Under the pieces are notes generated by a model, which did no database searches, had not been told where the DNA came from, and saw only the letters and a program-made list of their open reading frames with translations. Of a stretch of DNA of 64,000 bases, positions 57,302 through 64,000 are shown piece after piece. A program made the translations under genes and the position numbers. How positions within the stretch are numbered: position 1 is the stretch's first letter; each line of letters opens with the position of its first letter. This stretch comes from Leptolyngbyaceae cyanobacterium M33_DOE_097 (lineage in GTDB: Bacteria > Cyanobacteriota > Cyanobacteriia > Leptolyngbyales > Leptolyngbyaceae). The stretch lies in assembly GCA_015296075.1 (NCBI GenBank), contig DVDV01000016.1, positions 1 through 64,000 of the forward strand, in the 5' to 3' direction.

Positions 57302-59236
57302 TTAATTACCTGCCTGTTCCAGCACTTGTAACGCTCGACCCAACGCCGTCAGCGGAAAGTGAAGCCGATAGTAGTTGTAGTTGAGGTAAAAGTGCTGCGG
57401 GAAGCCAGTCCCCGTAAATTCAAGCTCATCCCAGGAGCCATCTGGGTTTTGGTGGCTGAGCAAGTAATCAACACCCCGCCGAATCGCTGTAAGCGCATAC
57501 TCACCCGTAGCATCCCCGGCGGCAAGTAAGCCCGTCAAAGCCCATGCCGTCTGAGACGCTGTACTCTTACCTTGTCCCTTAAGACTGGGATCGTTGTAGC
57601 TCCAGCAGGTTTCACCCCAACCGCCATCCGCATTTTGACAACTTACCAACCAGGCAGCGCCCCGCTCAATTTGTTTGCATTCCGTTTTGGCAGCCACAAG
57701 CGACAGCGCAGACAGCACCCCACTTGTGCCGTAGACGTAGTTCACCCCCCAGCGCCCAAACCAACAGCCTTCGGGTTCTTGCTCACGGTTGAGGTAGGCG
57801 ATCGCCTGGTCAATTGCTGTTTGACTCAAGTTTGTCTCTTGTACAGTAGCGTCTACCCCTAAGCGGCCTGCCATTTCTAACACACGGGCAGTGACATCGG
57901 CCGTATTTGGGTCAATCATGGCCCGCAAATCGCCATAGGGAATGTCATTCAACCAATCCTGATCGTTGTTGATGTCAAAAGCAGCCCATCCACCGGGCGT
58001 ACATTGCATCGAGGCAATCCAATTTACAGCCCGCAGAATTGCCCGTTGCTTACGATTCTCAAAGGGCGTTTTCACCGCTTTAAGTGCCATCACCACCACA
58101 GCCGTATCATCGACATCTGGATAAAAGCGATTGTCAAATTCAAACGCCCAGGCTCCCGGTGCGCCTTTACGGTTTTTCACAGCCCAGTCGCCATAGTCGA
58201 GAATTTGCTTGTCGAGCAGCCATTCCGCCCCCTTCACCAAGGCCGGATGATCCGGCTCTAAGCCAGAATCCACCAGCGATCGCATCACCAACGCTGTATC
58301 CCACACAGGCGAGACGCAAGGCTGAACCCAGAAAATCTCATCGGTTTCGACGCTAAAGTTGGCGATCGCCCGAAATCCACGCTCAACAATTGGATCATCC
58401 ACGTTGTACCCCAGGCTACGTAAAGCCAGGAGCGAGTTCAACATCGCAGGAATAATGCCACCCCAATCACCCGTCGCTTCCTGCCGCTCTAGCACCCATT
58501 TTTCAGCGGCCTTAAGCCCCTCTTCGCGGAAGGGCATCAGTTGCCAATCTTCGGCCAGCTTAAAGGCGCTATCGAGCATGATAAAAACATCTGTCCAATC
58601 GCCTTTGCGGGGCAACTCATAGTTTTGCTGCGTGCCTTCGACATACAACTCATTCAGCGAGATGCCCATTGGATAAACCGGCTTTTGGTCAAACACAATC
58701 AGCAGCGGCACCGTACTGCCCCGCGCCCAGCTTGACATCTCATAAATATTGACCGGGAACTGATCCGGCAGCAGCATAATCGCCGGAGGAATTGACGGAA
58801 TACCACGCCAGTCGTAACAACCAATCAGCGCCAAGTGGAATTTTGTGAAGATCCGCGTTTTGGTCACCCCGCCCTTGGCCAGGATGAATGCCTTTGCCCG
58901 TTTCATCGCAGGTTCGTCTGGCGAAACACCCAGCAAGCGCAAGGCCATGTAAGCTTCAACGCTGGTACTCAGTTCACCGCCATCGCCATAAAATAACTCC
59001 CAACCGCCGTGGTCACGCTGCTCTCCCAGCAGGTAATTTTTCGCTTTGTCTAACGGAATCGTTGCTTCAATGCCCCAAATTTTGTAGAGCAAAACGCCTT
59101 CAGCCGTAATCGTGACGTTTGACTCCAAGTTGGCCCACCAGTAACCTTCTGGCTTTTGAAGTGAGAGCAAATACTCCTGGCAGCGAGCGATCGCCGTTTT
59201 GATCGAAGTTTGAGTCACTGGATTTTGAGTCAACAT
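57302..59236 (-). CDS. shc: Squalene-hopene cyclase
   Basis: This membrane-associated enzyme cyclises squalene to hopene and hopanol for hopanoid membrane lipids. The catalytic DxDD motif is FYPDVDDTAVVVMALKA, near residue 380. Multiple QW repeats are visible (GGWAAFDINNDQDWL, GGWGETCWSYNDPSLKGQGKS, GSWDELEFTGTGFPQHFYLNYNYY). The 644 residues match bacterial enzymes. It is divergent from a HpnB-type glycosyltransferase, and the two probably share regulation of hopanoid synthesis. Confidence 0.96.
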   Translation of the reverse strand: MLTQNPVTQTSIKTAIARCQEYLLSLQKPEGYWWANLESNVTITAEGVLLYKIWGIEATIPLDKAKNYLLGEQRDHGGWELFYGDGGELSTSVEAYMALRLLGVSPDEPAMKRAKAFILAKGGVTKTRIFTKFHLALIGCYDWRGIPSIPPAIMLLPDQFPVNIYEMSSWARGSTVPLLIVFDQKPVYPMGISLNELYVEGTQQNYELPRKGDWTDVFIMLDSAFKLAEDWQLMPFREEGLKAAEKWVLERQEATGDWGGIIPAMLNSLLALRSLGYNVDDPIVERGFRAIANFSVETDEIFWVQPCVSPVWDTALVMRSLVDSGLEPDHPALVKGAEWLLDKQILDYGDWAVKNRKGAPGAWAFEFDNRFYPDVDDTAVVVMALKAVKTPFENRKQRAILRAVNWIASMQCTPGGWAAFDINNDQDWLNDIPYGDLRAMIDPNTADVTARVLEMAGRLGVDATVQETNLSQTAIDQAIAYLNREQEPEGCWFGRWGVNYVYGTSGVLSALSLVAAKTECKQIERGAAWLVSCQNADGGWGETCWSYNDPSLKGQGKSTASQTAWALTGLLAAGDATGEYALTAIRRGVDYLLSHQNPDGSWDELEFTGTGFPQHFYLNYNYYRLHFPLTALGRALQVLEQAGN

Positions 59237-59347
59237 GGCACGTCCTCGCCGTTAAACAGTATCAAACAGTAGATGAAGGTGAACTTTTGTGTCAAAGATG
59301 CAAACATTGTATGCTGCTTCGTGTTCTAACCAGGCGACAATAACTCG

Positions 59348-60550
59348 ATGGTCACAATCTTTTTTGCGATCGCGCTGCTATCAGCCCTGATCTGGCTATT
59401 TTTGTTGAGTTTCTGGGGTGGGTTTTGGCGTTCTCAGCCTATTTTAGAAACCCAATCCCCTGCCGTGGGTGACACAAAACTGCCATTACCGAGTGTTTGT
59501 GTCGTCATTCCCGCGCGCAATGAAGCCGATATGTTGCCAAGCACGCTGCGATCGCTGTTAGGCCAAGATTACGTCGGAGACTTCAACGTCATTCTGGTAG
59601 ACGACCACAGCACAGATGGAACCGCGACCGTTGCCAAAGAAACCGCGATCGCCGTCAACCAGGCTCAGCGATTCACCATCTTACTCGCCGAGCCACTGCC
59701 CGCCGGGTGGTCGGGCAAGCTGTGGGCGATGGATCAAGGTGTTAAAGCGGCTCAAGCCCAGCAGCCCGACTATATTTTGTTAACCGATGCTGACATCTGG
59801 CACGACCCTGCAAACCTACGGCGACTCATGCACCTCGCAACCCAACAGCAACTCGACCTGGCATCGGTCATGGTGCGGCTACGCTGCGAAAGCTTCTGGG
59901 AGAAATTACTAATTCCTGCTTTTGTCTTCTTCTTTCAAAAGCTATATCCCTTTCCGTGGGTCAACAATCCTAAGAATTCAACGTCAGGTGCAGCAGGCGG
60001 GTGCATTCTGCTCCGAACAGAAGCCCTGCTTGAAATTGGCGGTTTAGCGTCCATTCGAGAGGCGTTGATCGATGACTGCTCCCTCGCCAAACAAATTAAA
60101 CATCGCCCCTGGCAACAACCTGTCAAACCAACCCAATACCATCCCATCTGGTTAGGCTTGAGCGATCGCACCATCAGTCTGCGCCCCTACGACACGCTCG
60201 ACACCATCTGGAACATGGTAGCCCGCACCGCCTACACCCAACTCTACTACTCGCCCCTACTCTTGGTTGGCACCCTGCTTGGAATGAGCCTTGTCTATTT
60301 AGTCTCACCCCTCACCCTCCTCGCAGGAATTATCACCAGCGATGTGCGACTGACTCTCAGCGGCCTCACCGGATTCTTGCTAATGGCGATCGCCTATTTT
60401 CCAACAGTTCGCTTTTACCACTGCAACTGGCTGTATACCTTCTGTCTGCCTGTCATTGCGCTGTTTTACACAGCGATGACCTTTGACTCAGCCCTTCGCC
60501 ATTGGCAGGGGCGCGGCGGTGCCTGGAAAGGTCGAGTCTACACGCCCTAA
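59348..60550 (+). CDS. hpnB: Hopene-associated glycosyltransferase HpnB-type
   Basis: This membrane-bound family 2 glycosyltransferase has 400 residues. An N-terminal span (FFAIALLSALIWLFLLSF) precedes the GT-A domain: VCVVIPARNEADMLPSTLRSL, VILVDDHSTDGTATVA, the HpnB-like LAEPLPAGWSGKLWAMDQGV, and ILLTDADIWHD. C-terminal spans follow at about 310-385. The match to HpnB and the divergent shc gene across 111 bases support a hopanoid-related function; the exact reaction is not established in the family. Confidence 0.88.
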   Translation: MVTIFFAIALLSALIWLFLLSFWGGFWRSQPILETQSPAVGDTKLPLPSVCVVIPARNEADMLPSTLRSLLGQDYVGDFNVILVDDHSTDGTATVAKETAIAVNQAQRFTILLAEPLPAGWSGKLWAMDQGVKAAQAQQPDYILLTDADIWHDPANLRRLMHLATQQQLDLASVMVRLRCESFWEKLLIPAFVFFFQKLYPFPWVNNPKNSTSGAAGGCILLRTEALLEIGGLASIREALIDDCSLAKQIKHRPWQQPVKPTQYHPIWLGLSDRTISLRPYDTLDTIWNMVARTAYTQLYYSPLLLVGTLLGMSLVYLVSPLTLLAGIITSDVRLTLSGLTGFLLMAIAYFPTVRFYHCNWLYTFCLPVIALFYTAMTFDSALRHWQGRGGAWKGRVYTP

Positions 60551-61235
60551 CGCCGATTTAATTGGCGATCGCGCCAGCCAGATATCCCTCTGACTTTGGT
60601 ATTCCCCTTCATAAGCGAAGGATTCCTCCTGGATCAATTCATTCCGAGCCAGCAGCCCTTGGGGGCGTTGCCCCCAAACCCCTGCGAGGGGCCGAACCGC
60701 CTCCCCTCGCCTCCCCTGCGGAAGGTGTTGCTAGTCCTAGTGTTTGGTAAAAGGGGTTAAGGGTGTGGTGGGAACCCTGCTGCGCAGGCTTAAGCAACAT
60801 CTTGCACTCCTTACAGAAAGCGATTCTGCAGACCAAATTCTTGCGCAAGTCGTTCACCCTGCCAAGTACTACAGACAAACGACGCAGGCGATCGCCTTTG
60901 TAACCTCCGCCTCACGTCACCCGTACCTTTTGTAAACGATCAGAGTGCCGATCTTTTTACCGACAACGCTTGGCTAGCTGCCCATCCAACACCCACACGC
61001 ACCACCTTGCGGGGGTTGTAGGGGAGTGAGTCCCCTACGAGCGGGGGCACGGGGGGAAGTCCCCCGATCTTGCGGCTCCGCCGCCCCCAAATCTCCGCTC
61101 TCCTCAAATAGAACAGACCTTTTCTAGAGACGTTTTTCCAAGTCAGCTTCTTTCGAGAGTTCACCAGTCCCAAACTTTCAGGACACCCCCTTTCTCCTCC
61201 CTCCTGACTCACCTACCTTGCTCCAAACCTCAAAC
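60551..61235. repeat. Non-coding interval rich in short G+C palindromes
   Basis: Several perfect small hairpins occur: TTGGGGGC/GCCCCCAA (60659-60677), CCCC-TGCGA-GGGG (60679-60691), GTAGGGG/CCCCTAC (61018-61038), GGGGG-AAGT-CCCCC (61052-61065). The short open frames here are rich in Pro, Arg and Ala and show no domain, so I treat the interval as palindromic repeats or relics. Confidence 0.5.
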
Positions 61236-62006
61236 CTACCGCCCAACAATCCGAGCAGAGGCTGGCAGAGGTGGCTTGCGATTGGGGTTTGGCACATCCC
61301 GCATAGGCGACTGCGGCGCAGAAAGCATTTCCAGATTAAACCGATAGCCCACGTTACGCACCGTTTGAATCAAGCTAGGTTGACGTGGATCCATCTCAAC
61401 TTTCTTACGCAGCGACAACACGTGTGTATCGACCGTGCGCGGATTATCGATCGCATCTGGCCAAGCCCGACGCAACAACTCTGAGCGACTGAGCGGCGAA
61501 CCTGCGGCTTGCGCTAAGACGTAGAGCAGACTAAATTCTTGCGGAGTCAGGTCAATCAAATCACCCTTAAATCGAACTCGACGCTGCACCAGGTCAATCT
61601 GCAAGTCACCAAAGTCGAGCGAAGCAGGTGGAGCCGCCGATTGTCTGCGCCGCAACAATGCCTCAACCCGTGCTAAAAACTCCTGCATACCAAAGGGCTT
61701 CGAGAGATAGTCATCAGCCCCGGCTCGTAACCCAGCTACAACATCCGCTTCGGTCGTGCGAGCTGAAAGAATTAGAATTAGAGTCGATTGGTGTTGATGC
61801 AACCAACGGCAAAATTCAATCCCATCACCATCTGGCAGGTCAGAGTCAAGAATCACCAACGCTGGCTGCCGACTCTGAAACACCTCACGCGCTTGACGTA
61901 AATCTGCCGATTGACAAATCCAATATCCAACCTGCTGTAGATGCCAACCGAGTAGCGATCGCAAGTGGGGATTGCCCTCAATAATTTGAATACAAGCTGC
62001 TACCAC
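61236..62006 (-). CDS. OmpR-family response regulator with altered acidic pocket
   Basis: This DNA-binding regulator has 256 residues. The receiver domain (about 5-120) keeps the phospho-accepting Asp54 (VILDSDLPDGDG) and the lysine in LSKPFGMQEFL, but the N-terminal acidic pair reads IIEGNP, so one Mg-coordinating acid (the second) is Gly11. The winged-helix domain (about 130-230) is intact: LTPQEFSLLYVLAQAAG, LSRSELLRRAWPD, RTVDTHVLSLRKKVE, QTVRNVGYRF. A basic tail follows. Homologues with this pattern occur across cyanobacteria; the partner kinase is unknown. Confidence 0.92.
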   Translation of the reverse strand: MVAACIQIIEGNPHLRSLLGWHLQQVGYWICQSADLRQAREVFQSRQPALVILDSDLPDGDGIEFCRWLHQHQSTLILILSARTTEADVVAGLRAGADDYLSKPFGMQEFLARVEALLRRRQSAAPPASLDFGDLQIDLVQRRVRFKGDLIDLTPQEFSLLYVLAQAAGSPLSRSELLRRAWPDAIDNPRTVDTHVLSLRKKVEMDPRQPSLIQTVRNVGYRFNLEMLSAPQSPMRDVPNPNRKPPLPASARIVGR

Positions 62007-62265
62007 CAGACCAGGGTTTTGCGTTAGGTTTGCGCTATCAAACTTAACAGACTCTTTATATCGGGATTGTAATGATAGCTACCCCTGACCGATCGCGATC
62101 GTCGTCGCGTTTAATCTCAGATAGGGGAAAACTATTCTGAAAAGCAGAGAAAAGATTCTGCCAGAAGAAAGAACTTTCGTAACTTGGCCAACTCATCACC
62201 TGTTGCTTCATCACTAAAGTTAGAATGGAGTAAGGTTATAGATTAAACGTCTTCGCTGACCGTAC

Positions 62266-62321
62266 TGAACTTCGGTTCACTATCGTTGCGCAGTTTTACT
62301 TATAAGCCTCGGCTTATACTG
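62266..62321 (+). promoter_or_regulatory. Structured leader of the small conserved gene
   Basis: TGAAC-TTCG-GTTCA (62266-62279) forms a hairpin with a UUCG tetraloop. Then TATAAGC (62301-62307) and GCTTATA (62312-62318) form a perfect 7-bp stem with a CTCG loop, extended by CAGT/ACTG (62291-62294, 62318-62321). They lie 40-95 bases before the start codon at 62360. Confidence 0.45.
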
Positions 62322-62359
62322 ACTGATTCCTTCACACTACTTTCAACCACCAAAACACC

Positions 62360-62605
62360 ATGCTTCAAGATACTCTCACCATTCGTTACTATCAGCGCAT
62401 CAGTGATGCCTTGGTAGAGCTTTGGAACCGGGGGTATCGGTTCGACGACTTACGAATGTACATTGACGGCTACCTTGCAGCGATGCGCCATTCTAACAGC
62501 CTCGAGCCTTACCTAATCCACCGCTTAGAAGAAGAAGTCACACGTTTTCTGTATGACTCCTCTAATTTTGAGCCAACCCCCCAATCTGAGCCTGATTATC
62601 GCTAG
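62360..62605 (+). CDS. Small conserved cyanobacterial protein (possibly DUF6761)
   Basis: This 81-residue soluble helical protein has aromatic-rich segments: LTIRYYQRISDALVELWNRGYRFDDLRMYIDGYL and PYLIHRLEEEVTRFLYDSSNFE. I recall a cyanobacteria-only family of this size, but the family name is from memory and no function is known. The gene is isolated, with a structured leader and a strong terminator, so it is a discrete transcript. Confidence 0.8.
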   Translation: MLQDTLTIRYYQRISDALVELWNRGYRFDDLRMYIDGYLAAMRHSNSLEPYLIHRLEEEVTRFLYDSSNFEPTPQSEPDYR

Positions 62606-62632
62606 TTAACCAAATCTCTTTAAAATAAAATC

Positions 62633-62659
62633 GCCAGATTCCCTAGAATCTGGCTTTTT
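62633..62659 (+). terminator. Terminator after the small conserved gene
   Basis: GCCAGATTC (62633-62641) pairs perfectly with GAATCTGGC (62646-62654) and TTTTT follows. Confidence 0.9.
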
Positions 62660-62703
62660 CGTGGGTCAAATAACACTAGCTAGTCAGCAAAATACCCGTA
62701 CCC

Positions 62704-63042
62704 TTAAGAAGCGAGCGCAACCTCAACCATTTGTTGCAACTCCCCACTCTGATACAGCTCGATCAAGATGTCAGAGCCACCTACAAACTGACCATCAACA
62801 TAGACCTGTGGAATCGTCGGCCAGTTTGAGTATTCCTTAATCCCTTGTCGAACTTCGGGGTCTTCTAACACATCAAACGTATTAAAAGGAACACCCAGAG
62901 CATTCAAAATTTGCACAACATTGTTCGAGAAACCACACTGGGGCATTAGTTTGTTGCCCTTCATAAACACCATGATCTTGTTTGATTTGACCAAGCTGTC
63001 AATTTGTTCTTGCGTTTCGGGTTTCATAGGCCTCGTTGTCAA
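62704..63042 (-). CDS. grxD: Monothiol glutaredoxin (Grx4/GrxD type)
   Basis: This protein binds a [2Fe-2S] cluster and works in iron-sulfur trafficking. The active site CGFS is in [14 protein letters not shown], and the glutathione-binding features [20 protein letters not shown] are present. The 112 residues match the family. It lies 33 bases after bolA on the same strand. BolA and monothiol glutaredoxins form a complex in many organisms, so this is a functional pair. Confidence 0.95.
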   Translation of the reverse strand: MTTRPMKPETQEQIDSLVKSNKIMVFMKGNKLMPQCGFSNNVVQILNALGVPFNTFDVLEDPEVRQGIKEYSNWPTIPQVYVDGQFVGGSDILIELYQSGELQQMVEVALAS

Positions 63043-63075
63043 TAAAGATTTGCGCGTTCAAACTCAAAGCAAAAG

Positions 63076-63333
63076 CTAAGCAGACTTCAGTGTTTCCCAT
63101 GCTTGCGGAGTGTAGGTCTTAAGCGCCAAAGCGTGAATTGCCTCAGTACTCATTGCCTGTCTAACTGCCGCATACACCAGTTGATGCTGCTGCACCAACC
63201 CTTTTCCTTCAAACTGCGAAGAAACAACCGTGACCTGGTAATGATCGCCACCACCAGTTAAATCTTGCACTTGCACTTGGGCATCGGGCAGTGCTTCCCG
63301 AATCATTGTTTCTACCTGGTTAGGACTGACCAT
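63076..63333 (-). CDS. bolA: BolA-family protein
   Basis: This 85-residue protein has the BolA fold: [51 protein letters not shown], in pieces, with the conserved His in HQLVYAA that ligates the cluster in the BolA-glutaredoxin complex. It lies just upstream of the monothiol glutaredoxin gene, probably in one operon. Confidence 0.93.
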   Translation of the reverse strand: MVSPNQVETMIREALPDAQVQVQDLTGGGDHYQVTVVSSQFEGKGLVQQHQLVYAAVRQAMSTEAIHALALKTYTPQAWETLKSA

Positions 63334-63372
63334 CCAGCCTCCTTAACTACTGGGGCATCAAGCACTATGGTT

Positions 63373-63540
63373 TTAGTCTACCGCTTCTTTCTCGAAGTCG
63401 AAATGAGTTGCGATCGCTTTTATCCTCCGACGATAAAAATTCAACTGAGCTTCGGGAATTTTCGTCAAGTCAGAAGATTCATTCAACCACACATCCAACA
63501 CATACCAGTTCTTAACGAGTGGTCGCAGCCGGACTAACAC
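63373..63540 (-). CDS. Small uncharacterised protein overlapping the upstream gene
   Basis: I do not recognise it. From GTG 63540 the frame gives 55 residues (LVRLRPLVKNWYVLDVWLNESS, KIPEAQLNFYRRRIKAIATHFDFEKEAVD), with a sensible hydrophilic composition and tryptophans. It overlaps the preceding gene by 29 bases, and bolA starts 39 bases after its stop. The frame remains open to an ATG at 63624, which would lie wholly inside the other gene. The start is uncertain; gene density and composition make it likely to be real. Confidence 0.5.
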   Translation of the reverse strand: MLVRLRPLVKNWYVLDVWLNESSDLTKIPEAQLNFYRRRIKAIATHFDFEKEAVD

Positions 63541-64000
63541 TGGTAGACTGCCCTGTGCTGGGGAATTGAGAGTCAACAAAACCCATCTCAAATAGTTGCT
63601 GGTAAGCCTTCTTACCAAGTTCACGGGTTGGCTGTTGACTACGAATGATCTGCACCAGGAGTGGCACAGCCAACTCAGGCTGGTTTTGAGCGCGGTGTAC
63701 GAGCGCTAACTGATAGGTTGACTCATCTCGCAATTGTGCGGCTTCTAAAGCCTTACGCCGATGCCCATCAGCAATCCGGTTGTCAATCCCCGAAAAGCTG
63801 CCAGCCAATTCCTGGTAGAAGTTTGAGAGCTGGTTAAAAACTTGCCGTGCCTCTTGGAGCTTCTTGGCTGCCAGTGCGTAGTTTTGGGCACTCACCGCTT
63901 TGCTGGCTTCGTCCATCAGCCGTTGACCACCCTGCATACTCAGCACACTAGAATCTTGAGGCGTTGGGCGCACAACGTTTGGGTCATCTGGGCTAATGGG
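63512..64000 (-). CDS. Uncharacterised helical protein, N-terminus beyond the window
   Basis: The frame is open from base 64000 down to a stop at 63512 and has no start inside that is required (a GTG at 63973 exists but coding continues above it). The visible 162 residues are helical and TPR-like: MDEASKAVSAQNYALAAKKLQEAR, then ALEAAQLRDESTYQLALVHRAQNQPELAVPLLVQIIRSQQ. The C-terminus is Ser/Thr/Pro-rich. I do not recognise a family. A role as a repeat-type scaffold is possible only by resemblance. Confidence 0.75.
   Translation of the reverse strand, partial: PISPDDPNVVRPTPQDSSVLSMQGGQRLMDEASKAVSAQNYALAAKKLQEARQVFNQLSNFYQELAGSFSGIDNRIADGHRRKALEAAQLRDESTYQLALVHRAQNQPELAVPLLVQIIRSQQPTRELGKKAYQQLFEMGFVDSQFPSTGQSTSVSPAATTR

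Noticed and set aside
60744-60935. 63-residue open frame in the palindrome-rich spacer
   Set aside because: No ribosome site, no domain, and it overlaps repeat-like sequence; probably non-coding or a relic.

Overview
The window is chromosomal DNA from a cyanobacterium. It carries a complete phycocyanin operon, the lumenal, hopanoid and tocopherol genes of that phylum, an EGY1-like membrane protease and many copies of the palindrome GCGATCGC (HIP1). A phycocyanin operon with four tandem cpcG genes, gas-vesicle accessory genes, and no phycoerythrocyanin or phycoerythrin genes in view suggest a filamentous or Leptolyngbya-like lineage. That placement is inference.

Layout. 1-140: tail of an IS5-type insertion sequence. 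204-7612: carA, an anti-sigma-antagonist (STAS) gene, a pterin carbinolamine dehydratase, two glycosyltransferases, ureE-ureF and an epoxide-hydrolase-like enzyme. 7749-13101: a CXXCXGXG zinc-finger gene overlapping gvpK, then gvpF/L, gvpG, a CbiG-CobJ fusion of cobalamin synthesis, a DsbA-like lipoprotein and a small exported PPC-domain protein. 13311-13546: two abutting MITE-like palindromic repeats. 13578-22176: the minus-strand operon cpcB-A-C-D-E-F-G1-G2-G3(cpcL)-G4, with its terminator, internal hairpins and upstream regulatory region.

22177-29376: an RluA-type pseudouridine synthase, purA, rplY (bL25), a SpoIID-like protein and mreBCD. 29377-35286: a structured intergenic region, a large PAS/GAF hybrid histidine kinase and icd. 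35391-41308: the LPS-export genes lptA-lptB-lptF/G, DUF309 and DUF58 genes, and a PilT-type ATPase. 41332-48462: typA, an EGY1-like site-2 protease, rpsB-tsf, a family 2 glycosyltransferase and a lumenal pentapeptide protein.

48913-52525: an adenylate cyclase, tRNA-Pro(UGG), and a HIP1-free islet with a HEPN/AbiU2-like protein, an unknown partner gene separated from it by a perfect hairpin, and an intergenic region with two more hairpins. 52674-60550: queA, a tocopherol-type methyltransferase, a triple-SH3-like exported protein, queC, and the divergent hopanoid pair shc / hpnB. 60551-64000: a palindrome-rich spacer, an OmpR-family regulator with an altered acidic pocket, a small conserved protein with a structured leader, monothiol glutaredoxin with BolA, and two uncharacterised genes, one cut by the window edge.

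Most of the window is ordinary core genome. The best leads are the zinc-finger/gvpK gene pair, the HEPN islet, a cyanobacteriochrome-like GAF domain with Cys-Tyr at the chromophore position, a probable ATT start codon on the STAS gene, and several unexplained palindromes and leader structures. No CRISPR array and no clearly new multi-gene system was seen.
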